Part shown: positions 1 through 9,104 of the stretch, piece after piece
Numbering within the stretch: position 1 is the first letter of the stretch
Layout: the number at the start of each line of letters is the position of its first letter
NCBI GenBank assembly: GCA_003427395.1
Contig: BFEA01000511.1
Span: 426,057-447,901 of the forward strand
Direction of reading: 5' to 3'
DNA: 21,845 bases
Source: Chara braunii
Lineage: Eukaryota > Streptophyta > Charophyceae > Charales > Characeae
The notes under the pieces: model-generated
Databases searched by the model: none
Told to the model about the DNA's origin: nothing
The model's input: the letters and a program-made list of their open reading frames with translations, nothing else
Program-made: the position numbers and the translations under genes

Positions 1-504
1 GGCCACGAGGTCTCCAGGTGCAGTCAGCTACCGTCCCCTGTGAAAAAAAAGATCTGAGAAAAATGTTACAAAAGAAGACTAAAAGTAGCAAAAATTTGCA
101 ATATCGCAAAAATAAACTAAGCTATAACAATGGTACACCCTATAGTCAGAAAATCACTGAAGCAACAACAAACCCTATAAAAAAAGGAGGACTCAAATAG
201 AGAAGTAACCACATTCATCCCTATTGCCGCAAAAAAGGCCCAAACGAGATGTCGCCAGTACAGCTGTCCATTGATACTAGCAAAAAAAAAAAAAAACAGT
301 TTCGAATTGCAGTCCAGGCAATGTCCACAACCCAAAAGCAGCCGTCGTATGAACCAGGCCGAAGTGCCTGGATCATACTACAACCCAGCTTTCTGCCCAG
401 GCAGGGTGCCCAAAGTGCAATTCCAAACTGTATGTTGAGTCTTGACCCATAGCAGTGCAATTAGAACTCCTTTTTTTTTTCTTTTTTTTTTCTTTTTTTT
501 TTCT
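1..504. other. Unclassified repeat-like DNA with A/T homopolymers
   Basis: I recognise no gene here. The stretch contains a run of A at about 283-296 and three T-runs separated by single C at 471-502; on the minus strand those T-runs would be an A-rich tail, so a minus-strand retrocopy ending here is possible but unproven. One strong hairpin lies at 347-378 (separate entry). Short open frames in this stretch start and end arbitrarily and show no domain or conserved motif. Confidence 0.5.
347..378. other. Perfect-arm hairpin with one internal mismatch
   Basis: GTATGA (347-352) pairs with TCATAC (373-378) and CCAGGC (354-359) pairs with GCCTGG (366-371), separated by an A/A mismatch and closed by a 6-nt loop. 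That gives 12 pairs in 32 nt. The function is unknown. The minus-strand version faintly recalls the 3' stem-loop of U2 snRNA, but the match is too short to name. Confidence 0.5.
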
Positions 505-804
505 GTGACTCTACTCAAGTTACCCTTTTATTCCCAGAAAAAAAAAAAGTGCGATTGCATCTATGGGGGCCGTCGTTTGACACTCCTTGGGGACGTGATT
601 CCAGGCGGATGTGCCAGACATGAAAGGAGAGTTTGATGTCAAGTCAGCAGGCGGCCCCCCTTCGAGCAGGGATAAGAATAAGAGCCCTTGCCCGATGGGT
701 GGGGGGGGGGGGGTCACCCGTCTTCAATGATTGGTCTAGGAGAGATACTGCCTTTCCCCGTTTTCCTGAAAGAAATAAAAGGGTGGTAACTTCAGTAGAG
801 TCAC
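505..804. repeat. Inverted repeat pair 505-534 / 773-804
   Basis: The reverse complement of 505-534 matches 773-804 with one substitution and one 2-nt gap in the core (ATAAAAGGGT, AACTT, AGTAGAGTCAC). The segment AGTAGAGTCAC is used again in direct orientation at about 830-840. A G13 run lies inside at 701-713. The pair overlaps the left arm of the larger inverted repeat (600-658), so the two are interleaved rather than cleanly nested. They may be terminal repeats of a small DNA element, but no target duplication is apparent. Confidence 0.55.
600..658. repeat. Left arm of 59-bp inverted repeat
   Basis: The reverse complement of 600-635 is identical to 1721-1756 (36 bp without a mismatch). 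The match continues inward over 636-658 with three mismatches, giving 56 of 59 matching positions. The arms enclose the entire U6 plus SINE block, so the 1157-bp interval 600-1756 could be a non-autonomous DNA transposon that captured a U6 sequence. No clear target-site duplication is visible outside the arms. Confidence 0.75.
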
Positions 805-855
805 AAAAAGGGGCTGTCCGTTAAAATTCAGTAGAGTCACAAAAAGGGGCAGTCC
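791..855 (+). repeat. Tandem duplication including a U6 5' fragment
   Basis: Two units start at 791 and 827, 36 bp apart. Each carries TTCAGTAGAGTCAC, then an A-rich step, then GGGGC, then a U6-like GTCC. In the first unit GTCC is followed directly by GTTAAAATT at 819-828, as if the capping-stem loop of U6 had been deleted. The second unit runs into the longer U6 sequence. The first unit is therefore probably a truncated, internally deleted U6 head beside the fuller copy. Confidence 0.55.
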
Positions 856-936
856 TTGGGGACATCGGTTAAAATTGGAATGATACAGAGAAGGAAGATT
901 GGTAGCATGGCCCCTGCGCAAGGATGATGACACGCA
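852..936 (+). pseudogene. U6 snRNA pseudogene, 5' part
   Basis: This matches the 5' three quarters of plant U6 spliceosomal snRNA. It has the capping stem (GTCC, TTGGGGACATC), AAAATTGGAA, GATACAGAGAAG, then GCATGGCCCCTGCGCAAGG and GACACGCA; the region includes the segments that normally pair with U4 and contact the 5' splice site. It differs from functional U6 by short insertions (after ACAGAGAAG, in the AGATTAGCATGG segment, and a duplicated GAT before GACACGCA). It is cut at 936 by an inserted element and resumes at 1595. I see no plant upstream sequence element or TATA box at the usual distance upstream, so I call it a non-functional copy. Confidence 0.85.
920..936 (+). repeat. Target-site duplication, left copy
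   Basis: AAGGATGATGACACGCA at 920-936 is repeated at 1578-1594 with a single A/G difference; the last 12 bases, TGATGACACGCA, are identical. It is U6-derived sequence and flanks the poly(A)-tailed insertion, as expected for LINE-machinery retrotransposition. The first bases of the right copy overlap the poly(A) tail, so the true length is between 12 and 17. Confidence 0.8.
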
Positions 937-1579
937 GTCCAGTTGATGTAGCTCAGTGGTTAGAGCACCGGTTGGAAATGCGCATTGTGGTATGAGGTTG
1001 CGGGTTCAAAACTCCGCAGCCTTGCGCATGGACACCGGCAGGGCGTTAGAATGACGCACGGATGGACACACACTCCCCTGGGCTGACGCATGGTACTCTT
1101 ACGGACACTGCCTGCGCACCACCCAGGGGACCATGGTGTTGTATGTTGGGTCCTGGCCTATGAGGGGTTTGCCTGATACAGTTAGCAGTCTAATGAGGAT
1201 GCAGGTGCGGGTTTGTGGTTAGACTGCTCATGTGTGTTGGTTACCTTAGGCTCTGCTTTGGGGGGGGCAAGGACCTTAGGTGGGATGGGGTCCCGTTTGG
1301 GGGGAGGGTTGGCTTGGGACAAGCTCTGCTGGAGGATATCGGTGGGGAACCCACAGTAGGGGATTGTCTTAAGGGATTCTTGTAGGAGGGGTGTTAGTAG
1401 ATAGACTCTGCTGGAGGAAATCGTTGGGGAACCTGCAGTAGGGGCTGTCTGAGGGGGATCCTCCAAGATAGGATGGTCTGGGTCCCATAAATTAGTTGCT
1501 GACTGTAGATAGGTAGCTGTCATGGGTCCAGACACCAACCTCTACAACACCCTGGGCTTTAAAAAAAAAAAAAAAAAAA
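937..1579 (+). mobile_element. tRNA-headed, poly(A)-tailed SINE-like insertion in U6
   Basis: The element starts with a tRNA-like head (A box TAGCTCAGTGG at 949-959, B box GGTTCAAAACT at 1003-1013, in a T-arm with TGCGG/CCGCA stem). It continues with a ~520-bp body and ends in A19 at 1561-1579. It is flanked by a 12-17 bp duplication of U6 sequence. Head, tail and duplication together are the hallmarks of a SINE mobilised by LINE enzymes. The body is long for a SINE and is unrecognised. It contains an imperfect internal duplication (units from 1324 and 1406, 82 bp apart) and a short inverted pair GGTGTTGTA/TACAACACC at 1135-1143/1543-1551. A 118-codon open frame on the minus strand inside the body has no recognisable domain and I treat it as chance. 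Confidence 0.8.
941..1020 (+). promoter_or_regulatory. tRNA-like internal pol III promoter (A and B boxes)
   Basis: The A box is at 949-959 and the B box at 1003-1013, 54 bp apart start to start. The B box sits in a 5-bp stem with a 10-nt loop, as in a T arm. The acceptor stem does not close and the anticodon region is not tRNA-like, so this is a tRNA-derived SINE head and not a tRNA gene. Confidence 0.7.
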
Positions 1580-1582
1580 GGG

Positions 1583-1620
1583 TGATGACACGCATCAATC
1601 GAGAAATGGTCCAAATTTTT
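1583..1620 (+). pseudogene. U6 snRNA pseudogene, 3' part
   Basis: After the right copy of the target duplication, the sequence reads AATCGAGAAATGGTCC and then AAATTTTT, which matches the 3' end and terminator of plant U6. It picks up exactly where the 5' part (852-936) stopped, so removing the insertion plus one duplication copy gives one continuous U6-like sequence. Confidence 0.85.
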
Positions 1621-1698
1621 AATTAAAAAAAAAAATCCAAATTTTAAATTTTTTTATAAAAAATTTAAAAAAGTCCAAATTTTTAATTAAAAAAAAAG
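1608..1698 (+). repeat. Threefold repeat of the U6 3' end and T/A tract
   Basis: TCCAAATTTT occurs at 1610, 1636 and 1674. The first and third are followed by TAATTAAAAAAAAA, and the second by a long near-palindromic A/T tract (about 1642-1667). The U6 tail has been locally duplicated, perhaps by slippage or template jumping during retrocopying. Confidence 0.6.
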
Positions 1699-1756
1699 GG
1701 GCTGCCTGCTGAATTGACAACAAACTCTCCTTTCATGTCTGGCACATCCGCCTGGA
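1698..1756. repeat. Right arm of 59-bp inverted repeat
   Basis: Partner of 600-658. Positions 1721-1756 are a perfect inverted copy of 600-635, and the remaining 23 bp have three mismatches. It lies directly downstream of the third U6-tail repeat. Confidence 0.75.
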
Positions 1757-3183
1757 TAACGGCAAACACACTTTTTTTTGGGAGACCCAAAAATATTTCT
1801 TGGTAAAATCATCGACTTTGCCGCAGTGTCTAAAGGCCCAGTGCCCAAGACTCAAGTGAACAAATCTGGTGCAGAGTTTTTTTTTTTTTTTTTTCCCTCC
1901 CCAATGGCGCACACCTCTTCCGTGTATTTGGAAAACATTTGAGTTTGTACAATGCTGGGAATCGGGCCGAGTGTCCATCAACGGGCCTCACATCAAATGG
2001 TGCGACTGGTTGAAAGACCCCGGCAGCTCTGGCCGGGTCCAGACCTGGGTCTCTATGGTCGGGAATCATCGCGAAACAAAAAAAAGCTCAAACAGGAAAA
2101 TAGGAATCGGAAATATACAGAAATCTACGGAGCACCCTGCCACTCTGTAGCATCAGCTGAGGTGATCGCTTGGTCTTGAAAACAAGGCTATGATATCAAA
2201 ATACCAAAAAACAGCTTAGGAGTGTGCCGGGGGAGCCCTGCGACACAGCAGCAGCGGTACGCACAATGTGCGCATCGCAACCGTAGTCAGGATTAGGTTA
2301 TGGCAGGAGAGCTCGTCCACCATGTCCCTGAGCACAAAATCATGGGAAAGGCAGATTTCTTCAGCTTAGAACGGCATGACAACCGTCCTGCTTTGAGCCT
2401 CACTGCTCGTCACTTGAACAGACACAGACACACATTGCGAGATCACACGAAGTCCACACTGGAGACCAGAGGTGCAAAATCGAGAATAGCGCAGCTTAGA
2501 GATTACAACAAATTGTCGTAGTAAACAGTTTCTGAGTTCCAATCACCAAGCGCTCAACAGCGCAGATTTCAGCAACCCAATACCAGCATCCTCTGACGCA
2601 TCGGCAAGGAAAACCGCGCCGAGTTTGAAAAGGCAACGGAAGTACCGATGACCATGGTGTCAGACCAGGTGTCATATTTACAGGGGTTGGCCGCCGTGTC
2701 AGAGGGGAAAACAAATAAAAAAGAAAATGGCCAACTGATACTTTTGGACCGAAATCGCTCATTTTGAGTTCACATATGCTTTCTTTGCCTACGCGAGTTT
2801 TTTGTGTCTTTAGAGTTTCAAAACATGCCGCAAGGATCTCGTGGTTTTAGTCTTGTTGTTTTTGTTTTTGTTTTTCCGAATATTTTTTCTGGAAAGACCA
2901 TGACCTAATGTACGGGCTCTCAAATTTTCAGATTTTTCTGTGACTTCTTCTGAGCGCAAAAAGTTCGTCGAGGTCGCCTCTTGCAAATTCCACGATTGGA
3001 CCCACCTGCATCCCTTTCATGGACCACACTGAAGGGAGGACTTGTCCTCTGATGTTGCTACCGTGCCGGTTCTCCACATGATAGTTGTAGGTCGCCTGTA
3101 AAAATTTGATGGACCGGTCCTTCAACAAATCCCCCCCCCCGCCCCCCTACCCCTTTATGTGCTGGTCGCCCGCTGTCGACCTG
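1757..3183. other. Unclassified intergenic or repeat-derived DNA
   Basis: I recognise no gene. It contains T18 at 1877-1894, possibly the A tail of a minus-strand retrocopy; a GTTTTT-repeat at about 2850-2875; and a C10-G-C6 tract at 3131-3147. Open frames at 2300-2521 (plus) and 2928-3128 (minus) are 60-75 codons long without recognisable domains. The second has even composition and could be a decayed coding remnant, but I cannot assign it. Confidence 0.5.
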
Positions 3184-3203
3184 AATACCCTTACAAGGGT
3201 ATT
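3184..3203 (+). repeat. Palindromic transposon-end-like motif, copy 1
   Basis: AATACCCTT, a central AC, then AAGGGTATT form perfect 9-bp arms. The same palindrome with the same central AC occurs at 15680-15705. Similarity continues rightwards for about 25 bp (TTTG, then CGTGCTTTTT and GC) and stops. The shared motif followed by unrelated interiors fits the conserved terminus of a DNA transposon family extending to the right. The opposite end, with a central GT, is not seen in the window. Confidence 0.5.
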
Positions 3204-3880
3204 TGTCCGTGCTTTTTTGCGGCTCGCATGAACCACATTTGTGCTGATAATTGAGGCAGTAGCACATTTCTATTTGTGCAGCTCGCAGCCGACCATCAAT
3301 AACCGGCATGGCGAGCATGCGTATGGGTAGGTTGGAGATTGTGTGGGCATGCACTTTGGGGCAAGCGTTGTTTACCTTGACGTCTGACGGTTTCACAATC
3401 AGGCAACGGGGTTTGTGGTCTTACAGAGTGATGTGGGCGGGAGAAATATATATTTTTTTCTAAGGTACAACAGCGCACACGTAGAGGTCACGATCATCGT
3501 GGCCAATGGCAAAGTTGACTACCAGTTCCGCAATTTGAAGTGATTACCGTTGGTTTACTTAAGGCGTTGTTTGACCCCACATAGTATGGAGCTCGTAAGG
3601 TGTGTTGGTTATCGTGTTTCTTGCCTAAACGATAGGGACAACCCGCGGCCTCGACAAACCGTACATGGACGAAGTCCAACACAGGAAAAAAGTTGGGGTT
3701 TTCTTTGCCTATAGAAATAGTGGAGGTACGACTGTGGAAAAATGGTTATTTTGCGGGGGCCAAGATCGACAATGGTGTGACCTTTGTGTGTTAAACGGTG
3801 TGCAAGGTGAAGGTAAACGTGTATTGGGCCCTCCATCCAGTAGGTGTCAGAGCTCAGCGGCCGTAGGTTCGATCGACAGG
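3204..3880. other. Unclassified, possibly interior of the element starting at 3184
   Basis: No recognisable coding region. A 112-codon minus-strand open frame (3058-3396) crosses the palindromic end and is therefore unlikely to be a gene. Nothing else is supported. Confidence 0.4.
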
Positions 3881-4863
3881 CCAAGGTGTGGCCTTGGGGT
3901 GTTTCAGTAGGCCCACACATAGCGCAAAAACTATTTATATGGAGTTTTACGCCCACTAAGCTCAGACTTGGGCTTAGCCCTATTGGTTATGATATTGGAC
4001 AGCCAGCGACAAAGGACCGAAGGAGTGCAGTTGGAGTGAACCGAGGGGTTGAGAGTCTTGTGGGACTATCCCTTTTGGTTTTGCAGCCGGTTTTTGGCAC
4101 GGGCTCGACTGCACACTTGCCCTTCTTGCTATCGCTTCCTCGTTCCTCAAACCCTCATCATTCTCCCTTCCTCAGTCTCTCTCTGGTCATGGAAAACTCC
4201 TAGCACTAAGGTTATGGAGTCCTCTCCTCTAGGAGGGCTAAGGGGACTCCCACTAGCCTTCCTCTCTTTCTCACCGCCTAAAGGCTATGGCGGATCAATT
4301 CCCTTAGCCAGCACCACCTCTACCAGCCTCGGTAGCTCTCCTCACTAGCCCAGAGTCTCCGTCGAGCTCCCAAGCTGGCAATGGTTCCCCTCCTCTCACT
4401 CCGGTTGAGTGTAATGCTCGCTTGAGCTCATGCGGCCAACATGTACTTGCCGAATGCAAATGTGAGTGTGGCGGGCTGCTCCCTCAGGTTAAATAGGTTG
4501 GACACAACATTTCGGTCAGCCCGTGGGCCTCTCTATGTGCTCTCGGGTGAACCGAGGTACACCGAAGGCTCTCCGTCACTAGTAGGCCTCTCCGGGAGTA
4601 CATGAGCCCATTTTTGGTCAAGTACATGCAGTCTGAGTGGTTGGTACTAACTCAGACTGCCTCTAGAGCCTCCACATGCCTCGTTTCCATCTTCAAATGC
4701 TGCCCCTTGGGTCCGAATAATCAAGGGGCAGCCTTACTTGAAAGAAAAAGGCCTCATGAACCTTTTTTTTATTTTCTCCAGTCCTACCTCTATTTGGGTA
4801 GGCCGAGGTACTTTCTTGTACCTCGGCTCATTTTCTGCCTTGGATCTGTTTGAGATCCAAGGC
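3881..4863. repeat. Cluster of consecutive perfect hairpins
   Basis: Separate inverted repeats lie one after another: 3881-3897 (6-bp arms), 3956-3977 (6), 4216-4250 (7, with an inner 5-bp stem), 4274-4293 (5), 4628-4660 (11), 4699-4732 (11), 4783-4802 (6), 4802-4827 (10) and 4837-4863 (10). Loops are 2-13 nt. The long-armed ones are without mismatch although their sequences differ from one another. There is no coding evidence; a 99-codon open frame at 4049-4348 lies in a C/T-rich part and has no domain. It may be a structured non-coding RNA, or a family of hairpin inserts. Confidence 0.6.
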
Positions 4864-5600
4864 TAGGAATAATCCGAGCTACCACAAGTGACCCATGCTT
4901 AAGATTCAAGTATCGTGACTCACTTTTTCAATTTTTGGTGCGTCTAGCGTCCGTTTTTTGGCCAAATGCACTATTTCGTCCTTTCTTTCGAACCAAGGAG
5001 GAGCATCAGCCATGTTCCCTCCTCATCATCCTTAAGTTAATTTAATTTATTTTATTACCTTTTTTTACCGGTTGTTCCAGTTTTGGGACATGGGTCTGAT
5101 GTTAGTACCGAGACCGATGGTAGAACCAACAAATCCAGCTCAATTAATACACCCCTGGACTGTTGAAATACAGAACTATGTTCAAACTTTATTGAAAGCA
5201 AATAAGTAAACTACCGCAATTCTGAATCACCTCGGTCCGACCCATTCGATGTTAGTATCTCAAGGTCATTGTCGTGTTGTGGTCCTTCGGGGCAGTTGGG
5301 ACAGTACAGGGAGAGAAATTAGTGTACCTACAGCTTTAGTTTTAACTTTGAGTGAACCTTTTTTTTTTTGTCTCCCTTTTTAAATGCTCCATTCTATTGG
5401 TGGGGAGTTGCACCTACTGGAAAACGGGTCCAACGATACAAAAAGATAGCATAAGATACTGGGACTTGTCAAACAAAAGAAACCCCTCCCATTGTCCTCT
5501 CCCCCAACCGCAATCAGCAGATCCCTTTTTCATCCCCCTAAATACCCCTGATCTAACCCTAAGAATGTATGACCTCACCTTCGAACGAACCTTAAACCCG
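4864..5600. other. Unclassified A/T-rich stretch
   Basis: I see no gene, no RNA gene and no tandem repeat. A T-rich segment with ATTTA-like repeats occurs at 5036-5070 and T-runs at 5360-5370. A 156-codon minus-strand open frame (5414-5884) has no recognisable domain and extends into the repeat that follows. Confidence 0.4.
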
Positions 5601-7380
5601 ATAGCGGGCGGGTGCATTGCGAGGTAGAGTGGATGAGTTGGTTGAACCAGTAGGCTGAGTTGGGCATAAAGCTCAGCTCCCCGACAAAAGAAGTTTTTTC
5701 TTCCTGCGAAGTCTCTTTTGGCGAGTCCTAAGCAGGAAAGCTTTGTGGAATAGGCGAGGAGAGCGCTAACTTGAACTAGGCGAGAGCGAAGAGGAAAAGG
5801 AGGGGGAAAGGTTGGCATCAACGTGAAATGGGAGGAGGGGGTCCACATCAATGTGGTTCGCTGAGGAAAGGAGAGGAGGAGCATTAGTCAAACGAGAAAG
5901 GAGAAGAGTACATATTATAGCAGAAGATTCATTCTCACATAGCATAAGGGAGTATATGTTGCTCATCGTTGTGACTGAGCTGCTACTGACGATCGTTGTC
6001 TTCACTCTAGGTGTTGCTCGTCATCGTGCCAACCGTCAGGATTGTGCTCGCAATTGTCATCCAAATGTTGATGTCCATTGCAATCCCACTGCTATGCATG
6101 GTAATCGTGTTGCTGATTCGTAGTGCTGATTGTTGTGATCGCCAGTCTGGTGTTGTTCCTCGTACGAGGTGATTGGGCAACTTGAAGTTCTTTATCCCTC
6201 TTAATTCGATGGAACCTGGTTGGGTTAACGCCCATGCGCGTTACGGTTGGAAAGAGCGAAAACGAGGAAGATACGGGTATCAGAGGCGAAGTTAAGCAGT
6301 ACACAAGTAAGGGCAGGCAAAAAAAGTGGAGCCATGTGTGTACCTTTCAATGTTTTAATTAAATATTGATTCTGATTCTACGTTTGTTGGGTGGTCAACC
6401 TCATTTAGGCGCTGCTCATACTCATATTCACCGTATTGGTTCTAGTGGTCGTCGGAGGTGTTGATGCTAATTACAATACTGTTCGCGTTGTTATGCCGCC
6501 CATAATCAAGGTGTTGTTGGTCATACGTCGTGAATTACGATTGTGCTTGGCGTAGTAGTGCTTTCACCAAGCTCAAGCGAAAGATTCTTCTTTTTTTTAC
6601 ATACTCGATGAGTCATATAGTGCGAAGCAGGTTCAAAGTTCTTTATTGGTGAGTATTACTGTTCAATCAAGGTTTATGCGAACATTGTTGTTCCCTCCAA
6701 TTCCTACCCCGTTGCTATCTCACACAGATCAGCTCATTGTTTGTTTTACTGACCAGTTAAAAACCGTTGAAGCAAACATCTGAATGGAGTAGCGAACTTA
6801 GATGAGTTGTGACATGGACGGTGTAAAAAATATTAAGATTTTACTCATTGTTTGTTGGTCGGCAACTGTTTTTTTGGTGGTGGTGTTATTGTTGCAAGAC
6901 TGCTGATTTGCTAAGTTCGTAGATACGATTGCTCCACTTGGAGCGGAACAACAGAGAAGTGGGTCTTTCTTTCTCATGAAATTGTTGTTGCATATTTATG
7001 AATCGTCATGACATTTTTTAAGGAAGTGTTGTAGTACTTATTGGGACTGTGTTGTGCATTCAGGTAGCATTGTCATTGTTTATAACAGCCAGATGTTATT
7101 GTTGTGTAGTGTTGGTGTTGTTGCTGGGTGTTGAAGTTGCTACTATGGATCCTCTCAACGGACTGCTGCTGTTGTGACATGGAGGTGGTTGCTTCCACTA
7201 CGAACATGCGATTCAATTACTTTGGGCTTAGCAATTTGCGGTCATTGCGGCGCCCTCAAGATCTAAAGACAACATGGTCTTCTCCGCACGAGGTTAAGCG
7301 TACCCTTCCTAGATATTGAGTGTCTGAAATCTTTAACTCTACCTTTTTTACTCTCAGTATAATCCATCGTTTAGGAAAGG
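5600..7380. mobile_element. GTT/GCT-rich dispersed repeat, copy A
   Basis: The region is built from degenerate GTT, GCT and CGT triplets (dense at 5955-6150, 6410-6560 and 7080-7180) and ends in a segment that recurs at 20957-21243. A motif resembling GAAGATTCATTCTCACAT at about 5927 recurs at about 18080 and 18548 in the second GTT-rich region. I infer that the two regions are diverged members of one transposable element family. No transposase, reverse transcriptase or other coding domain is visible, so the class is unknown. Confidence 0.45.
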
Positions 7381-7665
7381 AAGGCGGCAAGTGGGATTGC
7401 AACCCACAAAACCTCAACAAGGTCCTGTGGGGGGTTCGCCCACCGATTGCAGAAGCTCTGACGGAGCTCAGGTGGGATTCTTGAAGCAGGGAACCAATAA
7501 GTATAATTATGTCGACGCATGTGATCTTATAGACCCTTGATTTTGCTACATTTTATTTCGTTTGCAAGTATCATATATTTACTTTATTTTATTTATGGAC
7601 TCTATTTGAACTGAAGTAAATGAATTATTTGTGGAAACTTATATTATTTGCATGAAGGCAAAGAG
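7381..7665 (+). repeat. Dispersed repeat terminal segment, copy A
   Basis: It begins AAGGCGGCAAGTGGGATTGC and shares clear similarity with 20957-21243, including GCCCACCGATTG, AGCTCTG, CAGGTGGGA and GCAGGGAAC, in the same order and spacing. Lower similarity continues through the A/T-rich tail. By eye, identity in the first 150 bp is roughly 70 percent. It is probably the 3' end of the GTT/GCT-rich element. Confidence 0.7.
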
Positions 7666-7810
7666 AGTGAACGGGGGAAGGGTGGTAAAAGCAAATAGTT
7701 ATTGATTTTTCATGTGTTTGACTGGGTCAACCAAAGGTTGAGCACGCGTTGAGTATATGGGCTCAGTGCTATGCTTACGTTTGCTTGATCTTTAGAGGTT
7801 GAACCTATCC

Positions 7811-8850
7811 ATAAGTTCAACGGTCCAGTCGGTTGTTTTTCTTTGGGTTTCATATATGGAAGACAAGATTCATAAGTTGGGTACCTAGAGTCCTTTTTTT
7901 TTGTGTTACTGAACACAAATGGACACACTGTAAGTGTGTGGGTCCAATTTTGTATTTTATCGTGAAGGAGACACAGGAAAAGGTTAGTCGAATCATAAAT
8001 TGGTGTGACCAAGTCATGAGTCATGAACATTAAAAAGAACTGGGGTATAAAAACTGATATATATTTATTATGTATATCACTTGGCAAACTAGGCACCATA
8101 AGTTGAAAGATCTAGTCATATGAGTCAGTACAAAACAAAGGCATAAAAATGTGAGATCCAAAATATAACATCGAAAAGTAACTTTGAGCAAGTTGGACTT
8201 ATCCATAAATTGTGAGGTCCAGTTTTATACCCATAAGAACATACATAACGGAAAAATAGTCTAACTTCGACTATTAAAAATAATTAAGGCAGAATTAAAT
8301 ATCTCCATGAGTTGAATCGGTCTGATCATCTGCCTAGAAGAAAGAAGCAAGTTGTGAAACTATTTGTCGAATGTTGTTGTGTTGAGGAGGTTAGGCATAC
8401 CCATAAGTTGGGGAAGTTGGTCACACGCCATATGTTCTTGTCCAGGCAGGCTACACTACCTATAAGTTGAGTAGCCTGGTCCTATACCATACTTGATTAT
8501 TTGGTTTGGCTAGACGCACCGTAAGTTGGGGCGGACTAGTTGCCTAATGTCGTTGCTCAAGCAGAGACTGGATATCCCCATTGGTTGGGAAGGTCCAATT
8601 ATCTGTCATGTGTGATTGTTTAGGCCGACTAAGCATACCCCATAAGTTGGGTTGGTCTAACCATACAATGTCATTCGTTTAGGCAGAAACTAAGCATACC
8701 CCATAAGCTAGGGCGACTTAGTCATATGCTTTATGTTTATTGTTTAAGCAGGTTGGGCGTACTCATAAGTTTGGATGGTCTAGTCATATACTTTAGGCAA
8801 GTCGAACCTACTTATAAGTTGGGGGAGTCTGATCCTATGCATTATGTAAT
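7811..8850 (+). repeat. Degenerate ~60-bp tandem array, CATAAGTTG family
   Basis: The motif ATAAGTTG (or a one- or two-base variant) recurs at 7811, 7872, 8098, 8205, 8307, 8403, 8462, 8521, 8580, 8642, 8703, 8765 and 8814. From 8403 to 8765 the spacing is 59-62 bp. Units have flanking sequence that can pair across the motif, most clearly CAGGCTAC (8447-8454) with GTAGCCTG (8471-8478). The left half is more diverged, with A/T-rich spacers and 95-226 bp spacing. No coding potential. Confidence 0.75.
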
Positions 8851-9104
8851 AAAGGGTAAAGTGATTCAACAATCTGAGCGTCGAATGAACTAAATATTTT
8901 GGTAAAAAAATTGAGGGTTTGTGAGAGATTTTATTGTGCTCACTTGTGTGTTCTGTGATTTTGTCTTTTGGGAACGTTTTTCAATAACTTAGTCGCTTAG
9001 ATGCTCGCCAAGTGTTGGAGCGATAGGTAGAATATAATGGAGGGAGGGAAAAACTTGGATAAAATAGGCTTATCTTACCGATGATCAAAGTTAGAGTCAG
9101 CTCA

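Noticed and set aside
300-460. Minus-strand U2 snRNA 3' domain
   Set aside because: Only short strings resemble U2 (GCACT, CCTGG, CATAC). The branch-site and Sm-site parts are not found in order.
941-1020. A functional tRNA gene
   Set aside because: A and B boxes are present, but the acceptor stem does not pair, the anticodon arm is missing, and the sequence is the head of a poly(A)-tailed element.
1182-1538. 118-codon minus-strand open frame as a gene
   Set aside because: It lies wholly inside the SINE-like body, includes the internal duplication, and shows no domain.
2928-3128. Minus-strand protein remnant
   Set aside because: 66 codons with reasonable composition but no family I recognise. 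A protein profile search would be needed, and without a hit there is no support.
5414-5884. 156-codon minus-strand open frame
   Set aside because: No domain or signal peptide, no conserved motif, and it runs across the boundary of a GTT/GCT-rich repeat.
7811-8850. CRISPR array
   Set aside because: The conserved core is only about 8-10 bp, spacing varies, units are diverged with palindromic flanks, no cas genes are present, and the DNA is eukaryotic.
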